Assembly: GCF_003966225.1 (NCBI RefSeq)
Contig: NZ_RXNU01000003.1
Location: 62,001-126,000, forward strand
From: Shewanella canadensis
Lineage (GTDB): Bacteria > Pseudomonadota > Gammaproteobacteria > Enterobacterales > Shewanellaceae
Length of the DNA: 64,000 bases
Direction of reading: 5' to 3'
Shown: positions 1 to 10,425 of the stretch, piece after piece
How positions within the stretch are numbered: position 1 is the first letter of the stretch
Layout: every line of letters starts with the position of its first letter
The notes under the pieces: generated by a model
What the model saw: the letters and a program-made list of their open reading frames with translations, nothing else
Told to the model about the DNA's origin: nothing
The model's database searches: none
Made by a program: the position numbers and the translations under genes

Positions 1-83
1 TTATTCCCTGCCTTAATGACAATGACCCTCACATTGAATTGTTAGCTAAGCTCATCACTGAGCAAGCATCTCAATGGGTTTGA
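1..83 (+). CDS. hemH: Ferrochelatase, C-terminal end only (partial)
   Basis: The window opens inside a gene read in the third frame from position 3 and stopping at TGA 81-83. The 26 visible residues begin IPCLNDNDPHIELL, which matches the conserved C-terminal signature of ferrochelatase, the enzyme that inserts ferrous iron into protoporphyrin IX in the last step of haem synthesis. The neighbour supports the call, since hemH lies close to gsk in many gammaproteobacteria. Only the tail is present, so catalytic residues cannot be checked. The call is fairly secure but rests on a short stretch. Confidence 0.75.
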   Translation, partial: IPCLNDNDPHIELLAKLITEQASQWV

Positions 84-257
84 GCTTAATTTAAAAAACT
101 TGACTTGCTTACTGGTGAAATTCACTGTGTATGTTAGGATCTGCCGCCATTTATATTGGCTCTCAGCACGCCGTGGGTCAATATAGTGGTTGTGTTGCCT
201 TTTAGGCCAGGCTCACATAAGCCAATATCCCTTGTTGCCAAATAGCGAGATCATAAA

Positions 258-1562
258 ATGAAGTTTCCAGGTCAGCGAAAGTCCAAGCACTATTTCCCCG
301 TAAAAAATCGTGACCCATTATTGGCGCAAATGACGCAACAGCCTCGACGCTTTCCAACATACATAACCGGTATCGACCAGACTTTGGTGGATATCGAAGC
401 AAAAGTCGGTGATGAACTTCTTGAGCGATATGCGTTGCCTAAAGGTAACTCTACACTTATCGATGATGAAAAAGCCCATGCGCTGTATTCAGAGTTGAAA
501 ACCAATAAACTGGTCAGCGATGAGTTTGCCGGCGGTACCATAGGCAATACGGTCCATAATTACTCGATCCTTGCCGATGACAGATCTGTGCTATTTGGTG
601 TGATGAGCAATAATATTGAGGTAGGCAGTTATGCCTACCGCTATCTGTGTAATACCTCTTCAAAAGTCGATCTTAACTATCTGCAGCCTGTTAGTGGGCC
701 GATAGGTCGTTGTTTCACCCTTATCTCAGAATGTGGTGAGCGTACCTTTGCCATCAGTAAAGGCGCGATGGATAAATTGACACCCGAATATATCGATAAA
801 GATATTGTTCAGGGGGCATCGGCCTTGATATTAACGGCCTATTTGATGAGAGCCTGTGACGGCGATCAGATAACTGATGCGGCACTTAAAGCCATCGAGT
901 ATGCAAAAGAAGCAGATGTACCGGTTGTATTAACTTTAGGGACACGCTTCTTGATCGAAGAAGACCCTAGCTGGTGGAAGTCGTTTATCAAAGATAATGT
1001 CACCATCTTAGCGATGAATGAAGATGAAGGGGAAGCCTTGACCGGTTTCAAAGATCCGTTACAGGCCAGTGAGGCGGCGCTTGAGTTGTGTGATCTGGTG
1101 TTAACTACGGCTGGCCCTCTCGGACTTTATATGGCGGGTTATACGGAGGACTCGGAGAAGAGAGAAACCACTCATACTCTTCTGCCAGGTATGATCCCTG
1201 AGTTTAACCGTTACGAGTTCTCTCGTCCCAAGTTAAAATCTGCCTGTGATACACCGATTAAAGTGTATGCTCATATTTCTCCCTACATGGGAGGTCCGGA
1301 GAAGATCCGTAATACCAACGGTGCCGGTGATGGCGCACTTGCAGCTTTACTGCACGATCTGGCATCGAATACGTTCCATAAAGCCAATGTTCCGGGATCA
1401 AGCAAACATATGCGTGATGGCTTGTGCTACTCATCGTTTTCTCAAGTTTGTAAATATGCTAACCGAGTGGCGTACGAAGTGCTGGCTCAGCATAGTCCTC
1501 GTCTGTCCCGCGGCTTACCTGAGCGTGAAGATAGCTTAGAAGAGGCGTACTGGGAAAGATAA
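258..1562 (+). CDS. gsk: Inosine-guanosine kinase
   Basis: This cytoplasmic purine-salvage enzyme phosphorylates inosine and guanosine with ATP to IMP and GMP. The 434-residue protein has the length and PfkB/ribokinase fold of E. coli Gsk. The family signature NTNGAGDG lies at residues 352-359, with Asp358 as the expected catalytic base, and the N-terminus MKFPGQRKSKHYFPV is typical of Gsk. The ATG at 258 is the natural start. It follows hemH with a 174-bp gap and is closed by a strong palindromic terminator at 1619-1642. No anomalies are seen. Confidence 0.95.
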   Translation: MKFPGQRKSKHYFPVKNRDPLLAQMTQQPRRFPTYITGIDQTLVDIEAKVGDELLERYALPKGNSTLIDDEKAHALYSELKTNKLVSDEFAGGTIGNTVHNYSILADDRSVLFGVMSNNIEVGSYAYRYLCNTSSKVDLNYLQPVSGPIGRCFTLISECGERTFAISKGAMDKLTPEYIDKDIVQGASALILTAYLMRACDGDQITDAALKAIEYAKEADVPVVLTLGTRFLIEEDPSWWKSFIKDNVTILAMNEDEGEALTGFKDPLQASEAALELCDLVLTTAGPLGLYMAGYTEDSEKRETTHTLLPGMIPEFNRYEFSRPKLKSACDTPIKVYAHISPYMGGPEKIRNTNGAGDGALAALLHDLASNTFHKANVPGSSKHMRDGLCYSSFSQVCKYANRVAYEVLAQHSPRLSRGLPEREDSLEEAYWER

Positions 1563-1618
1563 CCGGCACTAATACCTCTGTCGATGTAATCAATGTCAGA
1601 ATGAATAGATAGAAGAAA

Positions 1619-1642
1619 GGCGTCCAATTGGACGCCTTTTTT
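1619..1642. terminator. Intrinsic terminator between gsk and the symporter gene
   Basis: GGCGTCC-AATT-GGACGCC forms a perfect 7-bp stem with a 4-nt loop at 1619-1636, followed by six T on the + strand. It ends gsk. The left flank is only modestly A-rich, so termination for the convergent symporter gene would be weaker. Confidence 0.85.
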
Positions 1643-1693
1643 ATGTTTACCTAATAGGTATCTCGTCATCAGATATCGAGTTTTTGACCATCG

Positions 1694-3007
1694 CTATGAT
1701 TTAGCGTGAAGTTGATCGTTGAAGTTACCAGCGGTCTTACCCGCTTGAGTATCATTGAAAGTCTCTTCGTTGAACTCTTTTTCTGATTTAGCAATGACCA
1801 CGGTCGCCACAGTATCGCCGGTGACATTGACGGCCGTTCGCACCATATCCAGTAATCTATCGACACCGATAATCAATGCAATGCCTTCGACGGGCAGCCC
1901 GACCTGATTCAGTACCATGGCTAGCATGATAAGGCCTACACCGGGAACCCCCGCCGTACCGATCGATGCCAGAGTCGCTGTGACAACCACCATGGTGTAA
2001 TCGGTGATAGTAAGGTCTATGCCATAGACCTGCGCGATAAAGACGGTAGCAACGCCCTGCATAATCGCCGTGCCATCCATGTTGATGGTGGCGCCCAGTG
2101 GCAGTGTAAACGATGCCACCTTGTTATCGACGCCCAATCTGTGCTCGGCAGTTTCTATCGTGACGGGTAGTGTCGCGTTAGAACTCGCGGTACTGAAGGC
2201 AAACAGCTGTACATCTCTCATCTTTCGGATAAAGGTGAATGGGTTTAATCCGGCAATGATCTTCAATAGGGATGGATAGACTACGAAGGCATGCAGCAAT
2301 AACACGCCTAATACTACGAAGAAATATTTAACCACACTACCAAAGGTCTCTAATCCTAATGTCAGAGCGAGTTTTGCCATCAGCGCGAAGACACCATAAG
2401 GGGCGAGCTGCATAATAAGGGTCACCACGCGCATGATCACCTCATTAAGGTCGTTGAACAGCGCAGCAACACGCTTTCCTCGTTCGCCGATATGAGAGAT
2501 TGCAAAACCGAAGATCACCGCAAAGAGGATGATCTGCAGCATATTACCTTCACTCATGGCCTGTAGAGGGTTGGTCGGAACTATGTTGATCAGAACCTGA
2601 GACAGGCTGGGGGCTTCTTTTGCGTTAAACACTAAGCCATCGCTGACCAGAGAAGCGTTGCCAGGATGAACAAGAATGGCAACTGAGATAGCCATAGAGA
2701 GGGCGATTGCCGTGGTGAAAAGATAGAAGGCGATAGTCTTACCACCTAGGCGTCCCAACTTGGACGGATCGCTCAATGAGCAGGTTCCGCAGACCAGGGA
2801 GATAAATACCAAAGGCACGACGATCATTTTCAGACCCGAGACGAAAATAGTACCGATAACGTTTAAGAATCCCTCGGTGACATAGTTTTCGATGAATGTG
2901 CTTTCAGGAAATAGGTTTCTAAGAAGTAGTCCGAAAAGTATACCGGCTCCCATACCGATAAGGATTTTGCTCGTCAATCCGAGCTTTCTTGCTTGAGTTA
3001 AAGCCAT
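1694..3007 (-). CDS. Dicarboxylate/amino acid:cation symporter (DAACS family)
   Basis: An inner-membrane secondary transporter of the glutamate/C4-dicarboxylate:Na+/H+ symporter family (GltP/DctA type). It shows the family's repeated hydrophobic segments, a serine-rich hairpin stretch (FSTASSNATLP) and the substrate/cation motif NMDGTA. I place the start at the ATG at 3007 (437 aa, MALTQARKLG...), because AGGA lies 7 nt upstream. A longer GTG-started form reaching 3046 would add 13 polar residues and is less likely. It is monocistronic and convergent with gsk. Exact substrate (glutamate, aspartate, succinate or fumarate) cannot be decided from sequence. Confidence 0.9.
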   Translation of the reverse strand: MALTQARKLGLTSKILIGMGAGILFGLLLRNLFPESTFIENYVTEGFLNVIGTIFVSGLKMIVVPLVFISLVCGTCSLSDPSKLGRLGGKTIAFYLFTTAIALSMAISVAILVHPGNASLVSDGLVFNAKEAPSLSQVLINIVPTNPLQAMSEGNMLQIILFAVIFGFAISHIGERGKRVAALFNDLNEVIMRVVTLIMQLAPYGVFALMAKLALTLGLETFGSVVKYFFVVLGVLLLHAFVVYPSLLKIIAGLNPFTFIRKMRDVQLFAFSTASSNATLPVTIETAEHRLGVDNKVASFTLPLGATINMDGTAIMQGVATVFIAQVYGIDLTITDYTMVVVTATLASIGTAGVPGVGLIMLAMVLNQVGLPVEGIALIIGVDRLLDMVRTAVNVTGDTVATVVIAKSEKEFNEETFNDTQAGKTAGNFNDQLHAKS

Positions 3008-3223
3008 AGTGCTTCCTGTATAATTATTATGCTTTTCAATTTGCACAGTAAGCCTAGCAAGAAAGGTCTGGCGATGAAATGGCCAAATAGTTAAAGTTTT
3101 TCGCTATTTTAACGAAATAAAATAAGATAGTTATGGAAAAGTAGCGGGAAAATTATGTAATGTTGAGCTATAAGTAATAAGCGCTTTGCTTAAAATTACA
3201 TTCTGAGTAACAGGGAGTCTGGC

Positions 3224-5740
3224 ATGAAGTCAGCTTATCAAGTTTTGGTCGCATTTATCTGTTCGTTTTTTATCGTTGCTTGTAGTGGAGGAGGAGACAT
3301 CGTAGATGATGGTGGTGGAGGGACTACTCCTCCCGCAACCATTACAGTTGAGTTAGCCGTTAATAACACTCAAGTGTCGGTTGCAGAACCCGCAACGATT
3401 ACGGCAACGGTGAAAAGTTCGACTGGAGCTGCAGTTAGCACGTTAGTTTCTTTCACTCTAAACAATGACAGTTATGGAACATTTGCCCCCGGTACAGGGG
3501 AAGTGGCTACCAATGCCGATGGTGTGGCAACTATTCAATTGAATACCGCTGAGATCAACACCGGAGCAACAATCACGGCAACCATTTCATCCGGTGAATC
3601 GGCCTCTTTGAATGTCACTATGGTAGGTGATGGTGGTGAAGCTGGTGGCGGCGCTCAGGTCTCATTGGTGCTAACAGATACTTCCGGTAACCCAATTCAA
3701 ACAATTAGCACTCTATCGCCAGGTAGGTTAACGGCGACAGTGACAGGAATTAATAAATCTGTAATTGTAACTTTTGAGAGTCCTATCGGTGATCTGCCTA
3801 TTAAAAGCGCCGTAACCGATGCCGAAGGTAAGGCTACGGTCGATATCTATGCCGGTAGCTCTTTGGGGGCTGGTGAGGTAACGGCAAGTTTGTCGACTAA
3901 TGAGGTTGGTAAAACGATTGTTGTCGTTGGCGCAACCAATGTTGTGATGGGAAGTGGTACCCCCTTCGAAGAAGGCGTCGCGGATGTAAGTACAGTTAAT
4001 TTGTCTGCCGGAGGCACGGCAACCATCTCTGTACTCATTCAAGACGACCAGGGAACCGCGTTTACCCAGCCTGTTGATGTGAATTTCTCGTCAACTTGTG
4101 CGACGAAAACGCCGGCACAGGCTCAAATAAGCTCTCCTGTATCATCGAGTAATGGTGTTGCGACGTCGACCTATTTAGCCCAAGGGTGTGTGGGAGAAGA
4201 TCAAATTCATGTTACCGCTGACGCTGGCGGCATCAGCCTATCTGCTGTTGGTATCATAAACGTGCTTCAAGCCGATGTGGGGAGTATTATTTTTGTCTCG
4301 GCCGAACCGGAAAATATTGGTATTTTAGGTACGGGAGGAACCGAGTCCTCAACGGTTAAGTTTCAGGTTCTTGATAAAAACAGTAATCCAGTTAGCAATC
4401 AGAATGTAATTTTTGATCTGAATACTAACGTCGGTGGCGTCGATATCAGCCCTGCTGCTGCGACTACTAACAATGAAGGTATCGTTCAAACCGTTGTGAC
4501 CACAGGTACTGTGGCGACATCGGTCAGAGTGACCGCGACAGTGGATGATAACTCTAATCCGGTGATTTCTAGTCAATCTAAACAACTTATTATTTCTACA
4601 GGTATCCCGGATCAGGACAGTTTCTCACTTTCAGCTGAAGTGCTGAATGCCGAGGGCTGGGATCGTGACGGTACAGAGGTGAAAGTCACCGCACGTATGG
4701 CCGATGCCTTTAACAACCCGGTACCCGATGGAACAACGGTTTCATTTACTACTGAAGGTGGTGCGATTGAAGATGCTTGCCAGACTGTGAAAGGTGCTTG
4801 TTCGGTTACTTGGACGAGTCAATTAGCGCGACCTGAAGGGCAATCATTATTCAATGAGCAAGGACTTCAAATACGCAATCCTACCGCGGAGTTAGGATGT
4901 TATGTTCTTAAAGTTAATGAAGCTGATTCCGCTGTCTGTGATATTGCTAATAATGCACAGACTCGAGTCTACGGTAACATCTATGGTCAGAAATATGGCG
5001 GCCGCGCAACGATAACGGCAACGGCGATTGGTGAAGAAACGTTCCCGGATCTCAATGGTAATGGCCGTTTTGATGCCAGTGAAATGAGTGAGTTTTTAAC
5101 TGGTAAGGATGTCACTGGCGAGTCATTCGATCTCGATGATGCATTTAACGATTACAACGAAGACACTATCTTTAACCCGCAACCCAGTGGTCAGTTAATA
5201 GGTCACGCAGGTGGTGCTTTAGAAGAGTTAGTCGATTTTAATTCAAATGGTATATTTGATTTAAAAGATAGCTTATACAATGGTGTGCTTTGTTCTTTAC
5301 CGGCTCACGCTGGCTGTGCTGATGGTACTACCGATTCTAAATCTTTATATGTACGCCGAAGCTTAACTATGGTGATGTCAGGTAGTAGTGCTGTGGCTAC
5401 TAAGCATGAAGATATTGTAATCGTTGATAAAGATGGTGTACATAATCCCGGAAGGATTACCATAGTAGGTAAAGGCTCTGCTTCCGTGTACTTTACTCTT
5501 TCAGATCTTCATAACCAGCAGATGCCGGCAGGAAGTAAGGTAAAATTTATTGCAACGGCTGGCTCCGTGGTCAGTGGAAGTGAATATATATGGCCGAGCA
5601 GTAACCATAATGGCGGTCGTGGTTTTTCTGTCACAATTAAAGGAGAAGATGAGCCAAACTCAGGAACCTTCTTAGTTCAAGTTGAGACTCCTAACGGGTT
5701 CGTGACTGAAGTTATCGCTATCGGAATTACGATTGAATAA
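3224..5740 (+). CDS. Large surface lipoprotein with bacterial Ig-like repeats
   Basis: This 838-residue protein starts with a lipoprotein signal peptide; the lipobox FIVAC places the acylated Cys at residue 20, followed by a Gly/Asp-rich linker (GGGDIVDDGGGG). The body consists of repeated beta-rich modules of about 90-100 residues with phrases such as 'ITATV...GxxV' and 'TxxDGxATV', typical of Big_1/invasin-type Ig-like domains. Residues about 600-690 differ: they carry acidic loops DLNGNGRFD (609), DYNED (643) and DFNSNGIFD (671), which resemble EF-hand or dockerin calcium loops. SD GGGAG precedes the ATG. It is monocistronic. Likely outer-membrane anchored, with a possible adhesive or structural role. 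That role is inference; no enzymatic domain is seen. Confidence 0.8.
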   Translation: MKSAYQVLVAFICSFFIVACSGGGDIVDDGGGGTTPPATITVELAVNNTQVSVAEPATITATVKSSTGAAVSTLVSFTLNNDSYGTFAPGTGEVATNADGVATIQLNTAEINTGATITATISSGESASLNVTMVGDGGEAGGGAQVSLVLTDTSGNPIQTISTLSPGRLTATVTGINKSVIVTFESPIGDLPIKSAVTDAEGKATVDIYAGSSLGAGEVTASLSTNEVGKTIVVVGATNVVMGSGTPFEEGVADVSTVNLSAGGTATISVLIQDDQGTAFTQPVDVNFSSTCATKTPAQAQISSPVSSSNGVATSTYLAQGCVGEDQIHVTADAGGISLSAVGIINVLQADVGSIIFVSAEPENIGILGTGGTESSTVKFQVLDKNSNPVSNQNVIFDLNTNVGGVDISPAAATTNNEGIVQTVVTTGTVATSVRVTATVDDNSNPVISSQSKQLIISTGIPDQDSFSLSAEVLNAEGWDRDGTEVKVTARMADAFNNPVPDGTTVSFTTEGGAIEDACQTVKGACSVTWTSQLARPEGQSLFNEQGLQIRNPTAELGCYVLKVNEADSAVCDIANNAQTRVYGNIYGQKYGGRATITATAIGEETFPDLNGNGRFDASEMSEFLTGKDVTGESFDLDDAFNDYNEDTIFNPQPSGQLIGHAGGALEELVDFNSNGIFDLKDSLYNGVLCSLPAHAGCADGTTDSKSLYVRRSLTMVMSGSSAVATKHEDIVIVDKDGVHNPGRITIVGKGSASVYFTLSDLHNQQMPAGSKVKFIATAGSVVSGSEYIWPSSNHNGGRGFSVTIKGEDEPNSGTFLVQVETPNGFVTEVIAIGITIE

Positions 5741-5755
5741 AATCTAAGGTTTAAT

Positions 5756-5786
5756 AAAAAACCCAAGGTATAACCTTGGGTTTTTT
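5756..5786. terminator. Bidirectional terminator, Ig-like lipoprotein gene / astB
   Basis: AAAAACCCAAGG-TATAA-CCTTGGGTTTTTT forms a near-perfect hairpin flanked by A- and T-runs, placed between the two convergent genes. It should work on both strands. Confidence 0.9.
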
Positions 5787-5818
5787 ATTGGCCGGGTAAA
5801 AATTTTTGTAGCTAATTC

Positions 5819-7156
5819 CTACTTCTGGAACTGGTACACACTGCCCAGTTTCATTATCTGTGTCAGTTCATCCAGTGCGGTACGGGATTCGATGAGTACC
5901 TGCGGATCGGCCAGGTCATCGACGCTGAGACGGTCACGGTAATGCTTATCGACCCAGGCGTTCAGACGGGTAAACAGGGCATCATTCATCAAGGTATGCT
6001 GGTTAACCGCCGCCAGCTCCATGTCGTTCATCGCCACACGTAATCTCAGGCATGCCGGGCCGCCACCATTTTGCATACTTTGCTTCACATCAAAATAGTT
6101 AACCTGCTTAATCGGCGACCCTAATGTGACCACCTCGTTAAGATAGGCGTGAACGGCTTCATTCTCCTGGCAGTTAGTTGGCGCTATGATGGCCATCTCA
6201 CCCGATGGCAGAGTGATGATCTGAGTATTAAACAGATAACTCTTCACCGCATCTTGTATGGCAACTTTACTGGTCGGGACTTCGATAAAGTGAAGTTCAC
6301 TGTCGCCGAACTTATGTTTTATCTCATCGAGTTTGCGTTTGGTATTGAGAAAGGCTTGCTCGTGGTAGAACAAGACATTTTGGTTACCGACGGCAATGAC
6401 GTCATTATGAAAAACGCCCTGATCGATGACATCCGGGTTTTGAGAGATAAACACCGTGTTCTCATCATCGAGCTGATGAAGACGGGCGATGGCCTGTGAC
6501 GCTTCCAGAGTTTGTCTGGCAGGATATTTTGATGGTTTGGGAGCGGCTGGGTTCGTCGCTTCCTGGCCATAGACAAATAGTTCAACACCGGCATTGCCAT
6601 AATTTTTGCAAAGGCGGGTGTGGTTGGCAGCCCCTTCGTCACCGAAGCTGCTGTGTTCCGGCAGATGTTGGTGATGGGCAAAGTGACGCGAATTATTAAA
6701 TGTCGCGGCGAGGATATTGCCGGTGGTCTCTGGCTCTATGCTGCGGTGCAACTTATCAACCAGGTTTGCAGGCGTAAAGTGTAGCTTGCCATCATGGGTA
6801 TCGGCGCTTGGCGATACGGTGGCCGCGTTGGCTGTCCACATGCTCGATGCGCTACAACATGCTCTTAGCAACGCAGGAGCCTCTTTAGCGGCTTTATTTA
6901 AAATTTCTGCATCAGTACCTGAAAAACCAATTCTACGCAGTGTGTGAAGATCTGGGCGCTCCTGAGGGGCTAACATGCCTTGGACCATTCCCATATCTGC
7001 GAGTGCCTTGGCTTTTTTCAAGCCTTGTTTAGCCGCCGCTCTTGGGTTTGAGGTGGCCGCCGCATTATTGAGGGAGGCGACATTGCCAAAAGAGAGCCCT
7101 GCGTAGTTGTGAGTCGGTCCAACCAGTCCATCAAAATTCGCTTCAAAGTGCTTCAT
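5819..7156 (-). CDS. astB: N-succinylarginine dihydrolase
   Basis: AstB catalyses the second step of the arginine succinyltransferase pathway, converting N2-succinylarginine to N2-succinylornithine, two ammonia and CO2. The 445-residue length and the N-terminus [20 protein letters not shown] are diagnostic. The catalytic cysteine is expected in [11 protein letters not shown] (about Cys369), and the fold is that of the amidinotransferase superfamily. An AAAGGAAAA ribosome-binding site precedes the ATG. It stands alone here, without astC, astA, astD or astE nearby, so the pathway's other genes must lie elsewhere. Confidence 0.95.
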   Translation of the reverse strand: MKHFEANFDGLVGPTHNYAGLSFGNVASLNNAAATSNPRAAAKQGLKKAKALADMGMVQGMLAPQERPDLHTLRRIGFSGTDAEILNKAAKEAPALLRACCSASSMWTANAATVSPSADTHDGKLHFTPANLVDKLHRSIEPETTGNILAATFNNSRHFAHHQHLPEHSSFGDEGAANHTRLCKNYGNAGVELFVYGQEATNPAAPKPSKYPARQTLEASQAIARLHQLDDENTVFISQNPDVIDQGVFHNDVIAVGNQNVLFYHEQAFLNTKRKLDEIKHKFGDSELHFIEVPTSKVAIQDAVKSYLFNTQIITLPSGEMAIIAPTNCQENEAVHAYLNEVVTLGSPIKQVNYFDVKQSMQNGGGPACLRLRVAMNDMELAAVNQHTLMNDALFTRLNAWVDKHYRDRLSVDDLADPQVLIESRTALDELTQIMKLGSVYQFQK

Positions 7157-7611
7157 TATTTTTCCTTTTAGGGTCGCGATATTTTTTTATCCATTGAAAT
7201 AAAGGTGGGGCACATTATTTTCATTTTTTTACCGACAAGGCTGAGTGTAAATTGCCGATTGAGTCCCATATTTACCCAATATATTATTTTTCTTTGCTCA
7301 AAATGTATTAAAGCAGGCTCACCACAGGTGCAGAACAAGGCATAAGTGGCTATCATTGCGTAAATTCGATCGAATTATTACTCATTTTTACGCTATTTCG
7401 CGCTCAGTATACTTGAGGTATTTGGGTTAACAAGGTAGGTGAAAATAGCAATTTTGTGATTTTTGCATCGAAATGCACAACAATTACTTGCTAGATGACT
7501 AATAATGAAATATTAGTTTTTAATTACGCATTTATTTTTTCACACTTATTTTAGAAATAGTCCAAAACGGTTAATTATTGGCTCAACGATACAAATAAAA
7601 GAGGGATTTGC
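7157..7611. other. Divergent intergenic region astB/topA, AT-rich
   Basis: This 455-bp stretch has no convincing gene. It holds a perfect 14-bp palindrome AATTCGATCGAATT at 7363-7376 about 210 bp upstream of astB, a smaller inverted repeat ACTAATA/TATTAGT around 7499-7517, and TGCAT/ATGCA around 7466-7479. These could be operators for astB (ArgR or a nitrogen regulator), but none matches a consensus well enough to name. Confidence 0.5.
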
Positions 7612-7640
7612 TTGAAAGTATCGAGACAACCCTCTATATA
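7612..7640 (+). promoter_or_regulatory. Sigma-70 type promoter of topA
   Basis: TTGAAA at 7612-7617 and TATATA at 7635-7640 are separated by exactly 17 bp, giving a good -35/-10 pair. Transcription would begin near 7647, leaving about 40 nt before the topA ATG at 7687. topA promoters in other bacteria respond to supercoiling; whether this one does is inference. Confidence 0.7.
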
Positions 7641-7686
7641 TGGAGCCAATTGACAAATTTTGAGACTTTTTGGCGCAGATCATTCT

Positions 7687-10356
7687 ATGGGTAAATCGCT
7701 AGTTATTGTCGAATCACCGGCCAAAGCCAAGACTATTAATAAATATCTCGGCAAAGATTACATCGTGAAATCGAGTGTGGGTCATATTCGTGACCTGCCA
7801 ACATCATCCAGTACTGAAGCTAAAGTGGCGACGAAAACGCCGGCTGAAGTGCGAAAAATGGCTCCTGAAGAGAAAGCCATCTACAAGAGTATAAAAGCCA
7901 AGCAAGCACTCGTTGCTCGTATGGGAATCGATCCTGATAAAGGCTGGAAAGCCAATTATCAAACACTTCCCGGCAAAGAAAAAGTGGTTAAAGAGCTGCA
8001 AAAATTAGCCGAGTCCGCCGACCAAATCTTTCTCGCAACCGATTTGGATAGAGAGGGGGAGGCCATTGCATGGCATCTTCAAGAGGTCATTGGTGGTGAT
8101 GCGTCACGTTATCAACGTGTCGTCTTTAATGAGATCACTAAATCTGCGATTCAGGATGCGTTTAGTAAGCCTTCGAGCTTAGACACGAATATGGTTAACG
8201 CTCAACAGGCGCGTCGTTTCCTCGATCGCGTTGTTGGTTTTATGGTCTCTCCACTACTTTGGAAAAAAGTGGCGCGGGGACTCTCTGCCGGACGCGTACA
8301 ATCGGTAGCGACCAGACTCGTTGTCGAAAAAGAGAGCGAAATTAAAGCCTTCGTTCCTGAAGAGTTCTGGGATATTCATGCTCAACTGGAAACCCTCAAC
8401 AATGCCGCATTAAAGATGCAGGTTGTTAAGTTTCAGGGTAAGGCATTTAATCCGGTTACAGAGTCACAGGCCCAAACGGCAACCTCGGCCCTATCTCAGT
8501 CAAGTTTTGTTGTCGCGGCTCGTGATGACAGAGCAACATCGAGTAAACCTTCGGCGCCCTATATCACTTCTACTTTGCAGCAAGCTGCGAGTACACGTTT
8601 AGGTTTTGGTGTTAAGAAAACCATGATGATGGCGCAACGTCTCTACGAGGCGGGTCATATCACTTATATGCGTACCGATTCGACCAACTTGAGCCAAGAG
8701 GCTCTCGATGGTGTGCGGGAGATGATTGGTAAAGAGTTCGGGGATAAATATCTGCCTGAAGCGCCAATTCGCTATGGTAGTAAAGATGGTGCTCAAGAAG
8801 CTCACGAGGCGATACGTCCCTCGGATGTAAGCGTACAGGCTGCATCCATGAAAGACATGGAGAGAGATGCTCAGCGCTTGTATGAGTTGATCTGGCGCCA
8901 GTTTGTTTCTTGTCAGATGACACCAGCTAAATATGATGCGACTCGATTGACCGTTAAAGCGGGTGAGTACGAGCTAAAGGCGACGGGGCGTACATTACGC
9001 TTCGACGGTTGGACTCGTGTTCAGACAGTTGTGAAGAAGAAAAACGAAGAGGATAACACGCTTCCTGTCGTTGCACAGGGTGACAAACTCGACTTGCAAG
9101 AGTTAATGCCTAAGCAGCACTTTACCAAGCCGCCTGCGAGATACGGTGAAGCGTCACTGGTTAAAGAACTTGAAAAACGTGGTATTGGCCGTCCTTCGAC
9201 CTATGCAACCATTATCTCGACCATTCAAGACCGTGGCTATGTGAAAGTTGAAAACCGCCGCTTCTATGCCGAGAAGATGGGTGAGATCGTCAGCGAAAGC
9301 CTTGTTGGTAGTTTTAAAGAGTTAATGAGTTATGACTTCACCGCCAGCATGGAGCAAACCCTCGATGATGTGGCGCAAGGCGAACTCAAGTGGAAAAAGG
9401 TCTTAGATGGTTTCTACAAAGATCTGACGAAACAGATTGAGCAAGCCGAGTTGGCACCTGAAGAGGGCGGTATGCGTCCTAACGAGATGGTGCTAACGGA
9501 CAACATTAAGTGTCCGACTTGTGATAGACCTATGGGTATTCGAACGGGAACGACGGGTGTATTCCTGGGCTGTTCCGGTTATGCCTTACCCCCCAAAGAG
9601 CGTTGTAAGACGACGATGAATCTCACTCCCGGCGAAGAAGCCGTGAGCGAAAATAGTGAAGATGCAGAGACTGATGCATTGAGAGCTAAACACCGTTGTG
9701 ACGTGTGTGGGACTGCGATGGATAGTTACCTCATAGATGAGAAGCGTAAGCTTCATGTCTGTGGTAACAATCCTATTTGTGGTGGCTATGAAGTCGAACA
9801 GGGGCAGTTTAAGATTAAGGGCTATGAAGGTCCTATTATCGAATGCGATCGTTGTGGCAACGATATGGAGCTCAAAAATGGCCGCTTCGGTAAGTACTTT
9901 GGCTGTACTAACACCGAGTGTAAGAATACTCGTAAGTTACTTAAGAGCGGAGAAGCTGCGCCGCCAAAAGAAGATCCTATTCATCTTCCTGAGCTGAAAT
10001 GTACTAAGTCAGATGGCTACTTTGTGCTTAGAGATGGTGCTGCGGGGATCTTTATGGCTGCCAGTACTTTTCCTAAGTCACGTGAGACACGTGCGCCGTT
10101 AGTGGAAGAGTTGGTCACATATCGTGAGCTTCTGTGGCCTAAGTACGCTTATCTGGCCGATGCACCCGTTACCGATGATGATGGCAACAAGGCAACGGTT
10201 CGATTCAGTCGTAAGACGAAAGAGCAATATGTTGCTACCGATGTCGATGGCAAAGCGTCTGGCTGGACATCTAAATTCATTGACGGTAAATGGGTTTCTG
10301 AGTCTAAGAAGAAAGCTAAGCCGAAGGCAAAGGCTAAGCCTAAAGAGAAAAAGTAA
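7687..10356 (+). CDS. topA: DNA topoisomerase I (type IA)
   Basis: This enzyme relaxes negatively supercoiled DNA through a transient 5'-phosphotyrosyl strand break. From the ATG at 7687 the protein is 889 aa: an N-terminal Toprim domain ([19 protein letters not shown], then the [12 protein letters not shown] acidic motif), the core with catalytic Tyr327 in ITYMRTDS, and three C-terminal four-cysteine zinc modules (starting CPTC, CDVC and CDRC). The end is a Lys/Ala/Pro-rich tail. An in-frame TTG at 7660 would add nine residues, but it lies only about 13 nt from the predicted transcript start, so I prefer 7687. No strong SD is visible. Confidence 0.95.
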   Translation: MGKSLVIVESPAKAKTINKYLGKDYIVKSSVGHIRDLPTSSSTEAKVATKTPAEVRKMAPEEKAIYKSIKAKQALVARMGIDPDKGWKANYQTLPGKEKVVKELQKLAESADQIFLATDLDREGEAIAWHLQEVIGGDASRYQRVVFNEITKSAIQDAFSKPSSLDTNMVNAQQARRFLDRVVGFMVSPLLWKKVARGLSAGRVQSVATRLVVEKESEIKAFVPEEFWDIHAQLETLNNAALKMQVVKFQGKAFNPVTESQAQTATSALSQSSFVVAARDDRATSSKPSAPYITSTLQQAASTRLGFGVKKTMMMAQRLYEAGHITYMRTDSTNLSQEALDGVREMIGKEFGDKYLPEAPIRYGSKDGAQEAHEAIRPSDVSVQAASMKDMERDAQRLYELIWRQFVSCQMTPAKYDATRLTVKAGEYELKATGRTLRFDGWTRVQTVVKKKNEEDNTLPVVAQGDKLDLQELMPKQHFTKPPARYGEASLVKELEKRGIGRPSTYATIISTIQDRGYVKVENRRFYAEKMGEIVSESLVGSFKELMSYDFTASMEQTLDDVAQGELKWKKVLDGFYKDLTKQIEQAELAPEEGGMRPNEMVLTDNIKCPTCDRPMGIRTGTTGVFLGCSGYALPPKERCKTTMNLTPGEEAVSENSEDAETDALRAKHRCDVCGTAMDSYLIDEKRKLHVCGNNPICGGYEVEQGQFKIKGYEGPIIECDRCGNDMELKNGRFGKYFGCTNTECKNTRKLLKSGEAAPPKEDPIHLPELKCTKSDGYFVLRDGAAGIFMAASTFPKSRETRAPLVEELVTYRELLWPKYAYLADAPVTDDDGNKATVRFSRKTKEQYVATDVDGKASGWTSKFIDGKWVSESKKKAKPKAKAKPKEKK

Positions 10357-10392
10357 CCAGCTAATTGATTAGCGTTTACTTTTGATTACATG

Positions 10393-10420
10393 AAAGCCTC
10401 GATTTGTATCGGGGCTTTTT
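10393..10420 (+). terminator. Terminator of topA
   Basis: An imperfect stem AAGCCTCGAT / ATCGGGGCTT is followed by seven T. It lies 37 bp after the topA stop and just before the 67-bp repeat array. Confidence 0.8.
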
Positions 10421-10425
10421 TTATG

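Noticed and set aside
3008..3046. GTG-started extension of the dicarboxylate symporter
   Set aside because: The added residues are polar and not family-like, and the SD is properly placed for the ATG at 3007.
7168..7356. 62-codon minus-strand frame upstream of astB
   Set aside because: Low complexity, no SD, no recognisable protein; it lies in the astB promoter region.
7660..7686. TTG start for topA nine codons upstream
   Set aside because: It would lie about 13 nt from the predicted transcript start with no SD; the ATG at 7687 matches the usual TopA N-terminus.
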